Source of the DNA: Arsenophonus sp052401645
GTDB taxonomy: Bacteria > Pseudomonadota > Gammaproteobacteria > Enterobacterales > Enterobacteriaceae
DNA: 64,000 bases
Reading direction: 5' to 3'
Assembly: GCA_052401645.1 (NCBI GenBank)
Contig: CP198939.1
Location: 1,364,001-1,428,000, forward strand
The notes under the pieces were generated by a model. It was not told the DNA's origin and did no database searches. It worked only from the letters and a program-made list of their open reading frames with translations. The number at the start of each line of letters is the position of its first letter. Position 1 is the first letter of the stretch. A program made the position numbers and the translations under genes. This document shows positions 18,465 to 31,955 of this stretch, piece by piece.

Positions 18465-21400
18465 TAATTTAAATTAATTGAAGATAAAATCTTATCCTGT
18501 ATATTGTTGATATATAATAATTTTTTATTGTTGTCTTAAAGAAAATGGACTTTATGAACTAATATTAAGATATATAATCATAATCAAAATATTGAATATT
18601 TTTTTGATTATCCAGTATTAATAAAAAGTTTAATTATAACTATAATAAACAATAGGAAGAAATTAATAAAATATTTATAATTTATTATTATCTATTGATA
18701 TTTGATTTGTATTAGATATCGGAGTTTATTTATAATATAATTTACTAAATATTAATTATTGAACTATATTAGATAAACGTAGTTTGGTTTATAAAATTAA
18801 AAAATAAATGATGAGTAATAAAAATTATCTATTAACGAAATTATGATTGCTATTATTATCATTATAGATTTTAATGGAAAATTAATATTTAATTCAGTAA
18901 TTTTACTATATAAGTTATTTTTATATAATTAATATAATAAGACTATATTATTTTAATGAGAATTAAATCTATATTTTAATAGAAAAAAAATTTTTTTCAT
19001 TCATTATCTATTGAAGTTAATAAAAACTTTAGTTAACATAAAAAATAATTAGATATTCATTATTATAAGAAAGAAATTTTATATTTATAAAATTAGTAAA
19101 TTGCTATTTTTTCATTAAAAAATTGTTTTTATTTAAAAGAAATAATAATTAATATACTTATTTTCTTCTTATTATTATAAGAAATTTATTATTAGTAAAG
19201 TTTTTATTATAAATATAATATTTAATTATTAAACATGTATTTATAGAATAAAATAAATTATATCAAGTAAATTAATAAAAATTATTACTTGTAATATAAT
19301 CATTAGTTTTTACTATATAAAATATGGTTAATTTAGATTTATATTTTAAGCTAAAATAATATCGTTAGTTTATTATATATCACTGAACTAGCAATTTAAT
19401 ATAAATTTAAATTTAATTAGTTTATATTCAAAAAGTGTTTTTTATTATTATATTAATATATATACTAGTATTATGTATATTCATATAGAAATTAATAATA
19501 TTTTTAGTATTTTTTATTGCTAGTATGTTACGATTTATTTATATATTCCTAATAATATTTTTCCTTTCCATTTATTTTCATATAAATATAATTTTATATT
19601 ATCAGCTATAACATAAATATTAATAGTCTAAGAAAAAAATATAGTGGAAGAATCATATGTTTGTTTTTATCTATATTTTATTTTTTTATTTTAAAAATTA
19701 CTTTTTTTGATACATAAATGCAGTATTATACTTTTTAAGAATATCTTAATCAAGATTAATAGATTTTAAGTATGAAATATACTTTATATATAAGTGCAAA
19801 TATTTCTGATATATACTTCGATGAAGTTTATTATTACCTAATTTATTAGTAATTATTAATTATAGAAAAAGATAAGAAAATATTTGTTTTTATTGAATAT
19901 TGAAAATAAAAAATTTTCATAATTAAAGTTTAATGATAATTTAAATTGTTTTTTAATAAAATTATTTTTTAGCTTCTGACTACAGTATCCGAATCAGATA
20001 GATAATCTATTACAAAATATTTAAAATGCGATATTGTATTTTTAATATATTGATATATAAATATACATTGGTCAATATACAACTGAATTACTGTATTAGC
20101 ATTTAATAAATAAATAGTTAGTGAATTTAAAATTATTAATAGGAATATAATAATATAGATTATTTAATTATCATTAAAGTTGTTTTTAATAAAAAAATTA
20201 AATCTATTTTTACTTTTATGTAAACAGAATTAATTTTAATTATTCGAGTTTATTCATAATTTAGTAATTAATTGAAAGCTTTATTGGTTTTTATTAATTA
20301 TTTAATTATAAATATCAGTTATTTTATGTAATTATTATATTTAAAATAGATAAAGTAAAAAATTTGTACTAGTTTTTTAAAAAATTCCTTCCTTATTTAA
20401 TTAAATAATAATACTCATAATGTAATAAAAGAAAATTATTATAATATCTTCTTAATAATAAATCATAAATTTAATAAATTTTATTATTAATAAATAATAT
20501 TATAATTATTATAAATATATAAAATAGTTTTTAACATATACTAATTATTTTAATGATTAATTATAAAAACAATAAAATATTTTATTATATTAATAAAATT
20601 TACCAGATTTTTATTACAATATTATCTAAAACTATATAGGTTCTATTTTAATTTATTAATAGTATTAAAATTAAGAGATAAAATATTTTCTAATTCTTAA
20701 ATATTAACTTATTGTTTTAATATAAAACAAAATAAATTCGATAATATTTATTTTTTATAAAGTAATCGTTTTTTTATTATCTCATTTCTTACATTAATTA
20801 ATGAGTTATAATAAGATACATTAATTAGTTTTATCTATATTAATTATACTATTAACTAAAAAATAAAATTACTTATATCTTTTTTAAATTATAGTAAGAT
20901 ATAAATATCTTGTTAGGATTATAATATTCTTAGTAATTAAAATATGAACAAAAAAAATAAACTTAAATCACATAAAAAATATTAAATCTAAATTAATAAT
21001 TAAAAGTTTATTTCATTATTCATATTATTAGTTAATTTTTTTATTTTACTTATAAAATGATTTATATTAAATTAAATTTAATTAATTACCATTGTTTTAT
21101 AGATAATAAAAATATTTTATCTTTTATACATTAAATTATAAAATTTTAACATATAATTATAATATTACATATTAAGAATTTAAAAAATATTTTATATTAT
21201 TAAACTATTGATATAAAAAAGCAATAAAATTAGTTTATCAATAAATAAGATATATTAACTTAATAAGTTGTAACTAAATATAGTTTTATTAGTTATTTTA
21301 TCTCTTAATTTTATCATTATAAAATATATTAATTCTATTATTAATCAATTAATTTCATTAGATTATAGAGTTTAAGATGAGACTAATAAGAATATTTTCA

Positions 21401-24400
21401 TTAAATAATTATATTTGGTTATAGTGTATTTTACTTTTTAAAAAAAAGTATAATTATAGAATATTAAATGAGTTATTAATTTAAGATTGATTTTATAATT
21501 ACTTAAAATTTAAATATTGAATATTTAGTGATATTTTTAAATTTTAAAAGAATATTTAATTTAATTTTTATTTTATTTATCGCTAATTATTTTAGATTAT
21601 TAAAATCATAAATATCTTATATTATTTTTTTTAAAAACAACTATTAAACATATTCATTTTTTCTAAAATATATTTATACGTAGTAAAATAATCATAGTAG
21701 TAATATAATATATTAAGTAATATAATAATTAAACGTATTATATTGTCATTAAATACTTAATCAATTAAACTAATATATTTAAATTATTTTTAAAGCATAT
21801 AATTTATAATGCTAGTAATTAATATAGCTAAAAAATTATAGAGATAATAATTTACATATTAGCATAATTACATTAAATAATATTACACTATTTATATAAA
21901 GAGATAATTTATATTCTATTAATTTTTTACATATATTTATGATTGTTAAAATTCATATATAAAATATATATATGATATAAAATAAAATAATTTATATATT
22001 ATGGACTTTACTTTCATAAACTATATATAAACTCTTTATTAAAAAAATGAAATAAATTTAAATAGTTTATGGTTAGAAACCATTATTTCAATATTATAAA
22101 ATAATTAACATAAATTTAATTATAATAAATTATATATGTCAAATTATAAAAAATGATTTTTCTTTATATATTTAAAATATATACGATAGATATATAATTT
22201 TTTCTTATTTCAGTAAATTTTTAATACTTTAATTTATACGTTCTTAAAAATATATTTTTTATTCATAATCAAAATAAGAATTTTATCTTATCTATTATTA
22301 TTAAAATAATATTTCTTATATTAGAATTAATATATTTAAAGTCTTTAACATGATTTTTAAAAATTTTTAATAATTCATCTAATTTTTTATTTTTATAAAA
22401 TAAAACTTCATATACTTTTTTTACAAAAAAAATCATAAATAATTTATTTTTTGATTTTATTTTAAAATTATATAAAATTTGTTAAAATAATATATAATAT
22501 TTGTTATCTTTATTCTTTAATAAAAAATATATTATTTAATATAATATATTGATAGTATATTATGTTATTAATTTTAGATAGTTATAATTTATATATATTT
22601 TATGAGATAATAATTAATTATTTATTTTATTTATACAATTCATAGTAAAAAACTATAATTACATTAAACAATTATAATATAGAAGTATTTTAAAAAAAAT
22701 TTCATCTTTATATAAGATATATTGTTTTTTAACAATTAAAAATTTCTTTTTTTTAAGATCTTATAAAATAATAATATAACTTGTAATAAGCAAAATAAGA
22801 TAAACGATAACACTTATATTTTAATTATTTAATAATATATTCATATAGTAATTTTACTTCTATATAAATATAGATAATTCAGAAAAATAATCTTTTAAAA
22901 GAATTTATTTTTCAATTAAAATAACTTTTTAATTAATCTAATCAAGAAATTTCCAAATATTTAGATTTATCAAATATATAAATTATATTAGAATAATATT
23001 CTCTATTTTATTCTAATTTAAGAAATAAATTGAATATTTAAAATAGATATAAATACTTTAAATAAAGATATTAAATAGATGAAAATATTAATTTCTAAAA
23101 TATACTATCTATATATCATTTATTATTATGATTTAATCATTTATGTACTATATTTAAGTTATTATAAATAGAACTTTTATATTTTGATAAAACTAATTAT
23201 TTATATGAATAACTAAATAAGAAGAAATTAAAATTTCATATTAATATTTTATAAGATAGATATATTTATCGTTTATATTATTAATAATATACATATATTT
23301 TGATTAATAGATTTAGATCATCAGTAATTCTCACTAACTATAACTACAATATGATAAAATAGCTATATATTTTAATGATGTAAAATATAAATATATAATT
23401 TGATAAATTATTTTTTATTAAATTCATCTTATTTTAAGAATAAGTGATTAAATAAATATTATGACACAATAAATATATATTTATATATTAAGAAATATCT
23501 AAAATAAAATATAATGAATTAGTTTATTACTTTTTTAAATATAGAAAGAATTTATTAAAAATAATAAAGAATAAATGATAAAAAATAAATTTTAGTATTA
23601 AAAATGCAAATCATTTTATGAAGATGATTATTGTAATCAAATATAAACATTTTTAAATTTATTTGATAATATGAATAATAAATTAAAAAGTAAAGAAAAT
23701 TAAATCCGATAAATTTTCATATATTTTATCAAAAAATAGTTTATAAAACGAGATTCTCTTTAAAAATATATTTATCATTTAATAAATTTATTTTAACTAT
23801 TAAATATCAATTTAATTAGTATTAAAATATCAAATGTAAGAATTATCTAAATTTTAGTATAATACTATATATAATAAAGTATTAATAAATACTTATATAA
23901 TATTAATATTATTGCTATAAATATATTTTCAAGATATATTAATGCTAATATTAAATAATTAATCGTATGTTTATATCTAGTAGAACATTAATAACTAAAA
24001 ATTAAATTTTTTACTAAATAATTCTCTTTTTAATTTAAGTTTATATGATTTTTTATATCTTATAGTTTAATTAAATTTTAAAAATAGTTAAATATTAATA
24101 ATATAAAAATATTATTTCTTATAAATTAATATTCATTTGTTTTAATAAAATAATTAACTAATTTATATTTTTTATTCGTATATAAATATTATTAATATTA
24201 GTTATATTATTAGTATTGTTTTTTTCAATTTAACTATATATCTAATATATTATGTATTGTAATATTATGTAGTTCAACAAATAAAACCATAAAGAATAGA
24301 GAATAATTTTAATAATTATTCTTAATATAAATAAAAATATTACCTTTAACTAAAGTAATAGTTGATAAGCATATTAAAATACTTTAATGTTTTAAAAAAT

Positions 24401-24406
24401 ATAAAT

Positions 24407-24438
24407 TTATATTTACTATATTAATATAGTAAATATAA
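24407..24438. repeat. 32-base perfect palindrome
   Basis: Arms of 16 bases beginning TTATATTTACTATA with no loop. It lies in the middle of a gene-free stretch and is built almost only from A and T, so it is close to the size expected once by chance in this much A+T-rich DNA. Confidence 0.4.
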
Positions 24439-25949
24439 TTATTTAAATTTAATTAAAGTATTTATATAAAATTAAGTAAAAAAATATATAATATTAAATT
24501 ATATAAGATAATATCTTAATATATATTAAAAAATATAAAAATTAAATAATTGAATAATTTATTAATTAATTCTCTAAAAAATAACTTTATATGAACAAAA
24601 ATGTAATATTGTATAATTTAGTATTAAAAATACTGATCATATTTATAAGAAAGTATATTTAGTGAACAAATTAAAAATTTCTAAAATATTAATTAATTTA
24701 TTTTTTAATGATATTGAATATCAATTAAAGTAAATTTAATAGTATTAATTATTTGGATAGTTAATAATTAAACTATTCATTCGATATTAAAATAAAAGTG
24801 ATTATTTAATTGATAATTATAAAAATAAATAATAATAAAATTTATATATAATATAATATTAATTTTTAATTTTTCTCATTATTATTATCTTTTTATTTTA
24901 AAATTTAATATTAATTATATTGTGGATAATAAGTCATTTTTCTGAGATTTCTAATACTATTTTCAGATAAAATAATAGATAATATAATAATTTGTGTTAA
25001 AATAATTTAAAATATATTCCCATCTAAACTTACTTAAACTTAATTATCAATAGTTCATAAATTAAATATTATATAAAAAAGTTAATTTTTTTGTAAAAAA
25101 ACATAAATATTTTTGATAAATTCACAATATGTTAAATAAATATTTAATAGTTTATTAATTAAAATTATGATTAATAAACTTGATGTATATATTATCAATA
25201 TATTTTTTAAAATTTATATTTTCATTAATTATGAGATTTTATTATCTATCTTTTAGAATAACGTGTTTAAGAAACATTTAGTAATAGATAAATTAAACAA
25301 CTAAATATTTAAATTTTATCGAAAATAGATGAATAAATTATTAATTTAGCAGTTTTTCTATAAAACTATTTTTTTCTATAGAATTTTTCTTATTCAATAT
25401 TTTATATTAAAATTGAATGTTGATACGAATATAAATTTTTTTTTAATACTTATTAAAAATTTATAAAATTTATAGACTTTGTAACAAATAGCAATTTACG
25501 ATTTAAATTACATAAATAGATGAGATAAAGAGGATTGTGTGGGAATTTTATTTCATAACCATTATTATCTCTAATAAGCAGAGTTTATAAAATAAAAACA
25601 AATAATTTTTTATTATCACTAAATATATTTTAATACAATTTTTGTTTTTATGAAAAAAATAAAATATGCTTATATATCTAATTATTTTTTTAAAATTACA
25701 AAAAAACTAATGATAAATAAATTTTAAGTTATATGTACTTAAAACTACATTATATCACTATATGTATTATGCTTTCATAATTATTAGATAATCATGATGC
25801 TTATTTTAAGCAAAAATATTTTTAAAATTTAATTCAAATAAAATAAATATTTTATTATAAAATATTTATTTAATAAATATTTGTAAAATTTGAATATAAT
25901 AAATAATTAGTAGCTTTCAGCAATAAAAAAAATTATAAGGAGACTAATT

Positions 25950-26645
25950 ATGACACAAGACGAATTAAAAAAAATTGTAGGATGGGCTGCATTAGAATAT
26001 ATTCAACAAGATATGGTAGTCGGTGTTGGAACAGGTTCTACTATTTCGTATTTTATTGATAGTTTAGCTACGAAAAAATATTTAATTAAAGGTGCAGTTT
26101 CTAGTTCAATTGATTCTACAAGAAAGTTAATAATGTTATCTATTCCTATTCTTAATAGTAATGATGTAAATAGTATTGATATTTATATTGATGGTACTGA
26201 TGAATTTAATCCAAATTTAATGATGATAAAAGGTGGTGGAGCTGCTTTAACACATGAAAAAATAATTGCTGCAATGGCTAAAAAATTTGTTGTTATTGCT
26301 GATAAATCTAAACAAGTTGATATTTTAGGTAAATTTCCATTACCAGTTGAAGTAATTCCGATGGCATATTCTTATGTTTCCAGAGAATTAGTAAAATTAG
26401 GAGGTATGCCAAAATATAGAGAAAATGTGACTACTGATAATGGTAATATTATTATTGACGTTTATAATTTAAAGATTCTTAATCCAATTGACCTTGAAAA
26501 TAAAATTAATTCAATTGCCGGTGTTGTTACAGTTGGATTATTTGCTAATCGTTCAGCAGATGTTGTTTTACTAGCAACATCAAGTGGTTTAAAAAAAATA
26601 ATAGCTAAAAACAAATCATTTAATATATCCAAAAATATTATCTGA
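25950..26645 (+). CDS. rpiA: Ribose-5-phosphate isomerase A
   Basis: Cytosolic isomerase that interconverts ribulose-5-phosphate and ribose-5-phosphate in the non-oxidative pentose phosphate pathway, needed for nucleotide synthesis. It has 231 residues against 219 in E. coli. The N-terminus MTQDELKK is identical. GVGTGST (residues 25-31) is the phosphate-binding loop. The active-site set D81, D84, K94 and E103 is present within IDGTDEFN, MIKGGGAA and HEK. KQVDILGKFPLPVEVIPMA is intact. The extra C-terminal dozen residues (Lys/Asn/Ile-rich) run past the usual end and probably reflect loss of the original stop. The ribosome binding site AAGGAG is strong. serA, its usual downstream neighbour, is missing. 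Confidence 0.97.
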   Translation: MTQDELKKIVGWAALEYIQQDMVVGVGTGSTISYFIDSLATKKYLIKGAVSSSIDSTRKLIMLSIPILNSNDVNSIDIYIDGTDEFNPNLMMIKGGGAALTHEKIIAAMAKKFVVIADKSKQVDILGKFPLPVEVIPMAYSYVSRELVKLGGMPKYRENVTTDNGNIIIDVYNLKILNPIDLENKINSIAGVVTVGLFANRSADVVLLATSSGLKKIIAKNKSFNISKNII

Positions 26646-29600
26646 TCATTGAAAACTTTTTACTACTTCAATTTATATTAAATTTCTTCTATTAATTTAA
26701 ATAGCTTAAATAATAATTATTATATGATGATAAAAATCTTATTTTTTTGACTATTTAATCTTTTTTGTTTATTTATTATAGCATTTGATTATTTATTTAA
26801 ATAACGATATTTTAATTATAAAACTTTCTTATAGTTATATAAAAATGGATTGTAAAAGTTATTTTATAACAACAATAAATAGTAAATTTATTTTAAAAAA
26901 AAGAAAATTAATTTTCAAAAACATTTATATTTAATTAAAATCGATAATTTATAGATAATATTCATATTAATAGTGATTAATATTATAAATAAGAATTTAA
27001 ATAGAATAGTTAATTTAAATAATTTTTATTATATATATATTTTCTATATTATTTATTTTTAATAAAATATATTTTAAGATACTGATACTACATGAAAATT
27101 AATTATAGTTTTTTAATTATTTTTACTAGGACTAATCAAATCGATATTCAAACTAAGAATTGTTCTACTGTTTCTATTATCAATACTTTTTTTTAAAAAG
27201 ATATTCTGAGATAAAAGTTATATTTTACAAACAATTATTTTTTGCATAATTTCTATAATTAAATAAAAAATTTTAAAATAGAGATAAGAAATTAAAATAA
27301 AATATAAAACTATGATATAAAAATTAAGTATCGTTTAATTATAATCATTTTTGTATTTAATTATATATTTTAAATGAATAATATAGTAATTTTTACTATA
27401 TTAATAATTAAAATTTATTATTAATAGATGAACAATATTTTTTAATCATCTTATTATAATCGAATTATTCAATTTAAAATAATACAATTAATTTAAATTT
27501 TCAATAAAATTATAAGAATTAAAAATATTTTTATTAAATAATAAATAATTATAATTAATTAGAACTTAATTACAATTGACTTTGTATAGTAGTTTAATTG
27601 ATATTATCAAATTAGATGAAATATTAAAAATCAATAAATTTTATATTATAAAACGAATTTCTTTATAAAACTAATTTAAAAAACTAATTGATATATTAAT
27701 TTATTAAAAATAAGATTATTATAATCTTATCTTATTTTATTTTATAATAAAATTATTTTTACTTGATAAATAAAGAAAATAATTGATTATAAATAACTAT
27801 TAAATTAAAAGAATATTTAAATAAAAATTTATATTTTATATTAATAAATTTCTTTATATTTTATTATCTATCTGAATTTAAAACATTATTTTTTTTATTA
27901 TATATTATTAATATAATAAAATATTTCAAATCATATTAATTTTTTATGTGGAATGGTATTAATTTATTAAAATAATATTTATTATTAAAATAAATATTAT
28001 TTATATTTTAATTTATGCTTAAATCAATTAAATAGATAAAAAATTCATTAACAAGAATTAAATAATTCCTAAAATTATTAAAATATATATTTTTTATTTA
28101 AAAAAACTTTACTTAATTTAATTTTTTTTAAAAAAAAGTTTAAATAAACTAATTTTATTACTCATTTAATAAATAAATTTATTTAAAAAAAATACTACAT
28201 TAATTATTATTTATTTATAATTTATTAATAAATAAAGTTATATTTATTGATAGTTTTTAATTTTTATATAAAGCAATGATTATCACTTTTGATATGTTAA
28301 AATTAAAATTTAATTTTTATTAAATTAAATATTTTAAAAAATAAAATATTTTTAATTATATTTATTAGATTAATATATTAAAATTAATTATCTGTCCTAT
28401 AGATTAATAATAATAGTCATTATTATAAATAAATTATTTTAATATTAATAAAATTAAAATTTTATTAATATATATAAATAAATTCATGAAATCTTAATAT
28501 TTAATTGTCATATTATAAATATAATACAAAAATTAAATAAATTATTATTTATATAAGTTTTTTTGTTTTTTAATTTATTAATTAGATTTAAATATATTTT
28601 TTATTTTATTTTAAAAATAAAAGTTTATACAACTATACTAAATTAATTAAATAATCATAACTATAAGCAAGTTTTATTAGATTTAATATAAATATAGATA
28701 CTTATTATTTTATATGTGAATAAAAATAATTATATTTAAAATATTTAATTAAGTATTTTTATAAAAATAAATAATAGATAAAATAATCATAAAAAGTATC
28801 TATAAAAAATAACTAAATTATTAAAGATTAAAATCTTTATATATAAATTTATAAAAATAAAATATTATCAATAATAATTCTTTAATTATATAAATAATTT
28901 TTAAAAAATAAATAAAATTTTAATTAATATAATTTAAAAGGAATATATTTAAATAAAAGTAAAAAATAAAAAAAATTTTTTCTTAGCTCTTAAAAAAGTA
29001 ATAAATATTATTTATATTTAAAATAGTTTTAAAAATTAAACAATTAATAATATATTTATATTATAAAAAATATAAAAAATATAGTAATATTAATATAATT
29101 TTATTTAAATTATTATAAAATTTTTTATTATTACTCTATTTTAAGAAAAAAAAATTATTATAATAGAATATTATCAAACGTATTTTATTTTTTTAAATAA
29201 AAAATAATTATAAGAAAATTAAAAATAATAAAATTATTTTATTAGTTTATAAATAGTTTATTACAAAATTTAATTATTATTCCTAATTTTTATTTATTAA
29301 ACACAATTAATTATTAAAATATAATATTTAATTAATTTATAATTATAATATTTATTAAATATTAGATTATACTCGATAATATAAATATAACTTTTGTCAA
29401 TTAAGTTCTTAAAATAATTATATAAAATAATAATTAATTTCTATTAATAAAATGTATGTAAAATACACAAATAACATTTTATTTTTATGCTTATAGATAT
29501 TAAATTAATTAATATTTAAAATTAATGATGAAAAGATATAATTTATATAATAAGATTAAAACACATTAATATACTAAATGGTATTATTATTTTATTACTT

Positions 29601-31664
29601 ATAACAATTTAATAAATTTAATCATTTTATGATTAAATTTATTTTTGCTAAATTTTATATTTTTATAACATTTTATATTATTTAATATACTGCTTTTAAA
29701 ATAAAAATTTAAAGAATAAAAAATGAAATTTATATAAATTATATTATTAATAAATTAACATTATTATCTAGTTTATTATATTTATTTTAAATAAAATTTA
29801 TAAACAAAAACTAATATAATATATTATTATAATTTAAAAAATAAAATAGATTATAATAAGTATATATTAGTTTATCTACTGATATATATCAGTAAGTTTA
29901 TATATAAAATATTTATAAATATAAATATAAGTAATTATTACAGTAATTAAATTAATTAATAAATAAAATAACAAATATCAGCTATATTTTTTATAAAATA
30001 AAAATAATATTATTATATAAATATATAAATTAAAAAAATAAATAAATATTAAATATAGTAATTTAATTAATATTTTAATAAAATTAATTATTAATGATTA
30101 ATATGTAAAATTTAATAATTTTATCAGACAAATGGTTAAATTAATATTTTTTAAAATATGTTAATTGATATAAACATATTTTCTATATTTTAATTTAATA
30201 TTTAAATTCTTATATTAAAATTAATAATTTAAATTAAATCTAATTACTTAAAATATTTAATATAATTAGATGTAAAGATTATTTCTATTAAAATAGAATT
30301 TTTCTATTCAATATAAACATCAATTTAAATACTTATTTTTTAAATATAAATATAATTTACTATATACAGATAAATTGTTTAGTTAATATAATTAGTTAGT
30401 ATATACTATACAAAGTTGTTTTTGTTTATTAATATAATGTATTAATTTATTATATAATAATATTATATAATAAATTTAATCAGTAATAGTATATTAATTT
30501 TTTTTAATTATAGTGGAAGATCTATTATTTTTATTATATAAACAATATATAATAAAATATTCTTTATATAATAAAAGAAAATAATATGTGAAAGATAAAT
30601 GATAATTAATTATTTTTAAAAATTTTATTAAAAATGAAAACATAATTATAAATTTAATTCTTACAAAAAATAAATAAATTATTTATAATAAAATTGAATA
30701 ATTAATTAAATTACATTTAAGTATTAAATTAAATAAATAAAATATATAAATAAAATATATAAATAAAATATATAAATAAAATTTATAAATTAAAAATTAA
30801 TATATTTAAAAATAATTTTTGAAAAATAATTTATTGTTAATATATAATAAATTAATTATATAATAATCTTTTTTAAAAGTTTTAGTGATATATGGAATAG
30901 TAAAAAAAAATTACTGATTATTTTAATAATAAAAATTATTTTATTTATATAAAATATATATAATTTTATATTTTATTATTATTTTAACGAAAGTAATTTT
31001 TTAATGATTTTAATCGTAAAATAAGATACATGTAAAAGAATTAATTTAATGATATTAATCAATAATAATTAATATTAATTAACAATTATAATTAGAATAA
31101 TTATATTTAATACAAAAATATTTATATTTTAATAAAAATAGAAAATATAAATTTATTATTTTTTAATAATATTAATTAATTTTTCTACTAATTATTAATT
31201 TCGTTATTTGTTATTTAAAAATTAAATTTTAAAAAAAATCTTAATAAAACTGTTAAAATATATATACATCTTATATATATTATTATTATTCTATAAATAA
31301 TGAATAATCTAAGTGAATCAAAAATAAATAGAAAAAAATTATAAGTTATTATTATATAGTTTCTAACATTTAAATTGAGAATTTTAAATAAATACAGCAT
31401 TATCAACTTTAGTTTTTTAAAAAAGTTTTTATACTGAAATAGAAATATTTATAAAATATATATACTTATTATTAGGTTATTATAAATACCTATTAATTTA
31501 ATTAATTCTATTATTTTAACATTTTTCTAGAATACTACATATAATATATTTTATTATACTTTCATGATGGAAACCAATCTATTATTAGTTTATTTTTTAT
31601 TAATTTTAATTTCTTAATTTATTTTATTTTTAATATATCCAAATATTTATTTATTGATTTTTAA
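26646..31664. other. 5.0-kb gene-free A+T-rich stretch
   Basis: serA (after rpiA), ygfA and the 6S RNA gene ssrS (after zapA) would lie here in enterobacteria. I find none of them: no G+C-rich 6S-like fold next to zapA, and no SerA-like frame. Short ATG frames at 26845 (29 codons) and 27091 (34 codons) and a 63-codon minus frame at 31215-31406 are within what A+T-rich random sequence gives. A 13-bp tandem repeat is listed separately. Confidence 0.7.
30735..30790. repeat. 13-bp tandem repeat, four copies
   Basis: The unit AAATAAAATATAT occurs three times exactly at 30735, 30748 and 30761, then once with one change at 30774, and a partial copy follows. It is a simple-sequence expansion in a gene-free stretch, and is likely to vary in copy number between cells. 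Confidence 0.85.
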
Positions 31665-31955
31665 CTATTCTTGTAATGCTTGTTCAATCGTATGCTGTAA
31701 TACTCGAATTTTTTGTTCCATATTATCAGTATAATTCTGTGTTTTTATTTTTTCTTGTGTAAGTTCGTAGCATATATTCAAAGCAACTATAAAAATAAGT
31801 TGTTCAGTATTTGTAACACCTGTTAGATTTTTTAAATCTTTTAATCGTCTCTCAAGTTCAGCAGCAGATGATTTTAAGGCGTCTTTTTGCTCTTTTGGAC
31901 AGTTAACCTTTAATGTTCGTCCTAAAATTTGAATATCAACAGGTTCTGAAGACAT
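31665..31955 (-). CDS. zapA: Cell division protein ZapA
   Basis: Cytosolic protein that bundles FtsZ filaments at the division ring. It has 96 residues against 109 in E. coli. PVDIQILGRTLKVNCP and VTNTEQLIFIVALNICYELTQEK align almost residue for residue with E. coli ZapA, followed by the coiled-coil segment MEQKIRVLQHTIEQAL. The C-terminal 13 residues are absent: the reading frame stops right after IEQALQE. The start has AGGAAGG upstream. In E. coli it is divergent from ygfB-pepP-ubiH-ubiI, and the same divergence toward ubiH/ubiI is kept. 6S RNA and ygfA, which normally follow it, are not seen. Confidence 0.95.
   Translation of the reverse strand: MSSEPVDIQILGRTLKVNCPKEQKDALKSSAAELERRLKDLKNLTGVTNTEQLIFIVALNICYELTQEKIKTQNYTDNMEQKIRVLQHTIEQALQE

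Larger units (their letters stand above)
17872..25949. other. 8.1-kb gene-free A+T-rich stretch
   Basis: No protein gene or RNA gene is recognisable on either strand. acnB and speDE follow lpd in enterobacteria and no trace of them could be aligned. It contains a 12-bp-arm hairpin with a TGTG loop (18437-18464), a 32-base perfect palindrome (24407-24438), and two slightly less A+T-rich islands near 19780-20040 and 25521-25590. The joint between the lpd neighbourhood and the rpiA neighbourhood, far apart in E. coli, must lie here. The last bases hold the rpiA ribosome binding site. Confidence 0.75.

Noticed and set aside
26845..26934. 29-codon frame that could be set against the SerA N-terminus after rpiA
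   Set aside because: Only Lys, Leu and Phe positions agree, which is expected in A+T-rich translations; the spacing fits serA but the match is not distinguishable from chance.
31215..31406. 63-codon minus-strand frame downstream of zapA
   Set aside because: Leu/Ile/Tyr/Phe-rich translation typical of A+T-rich random DNA, no ribosome binding site, no family resemblance.
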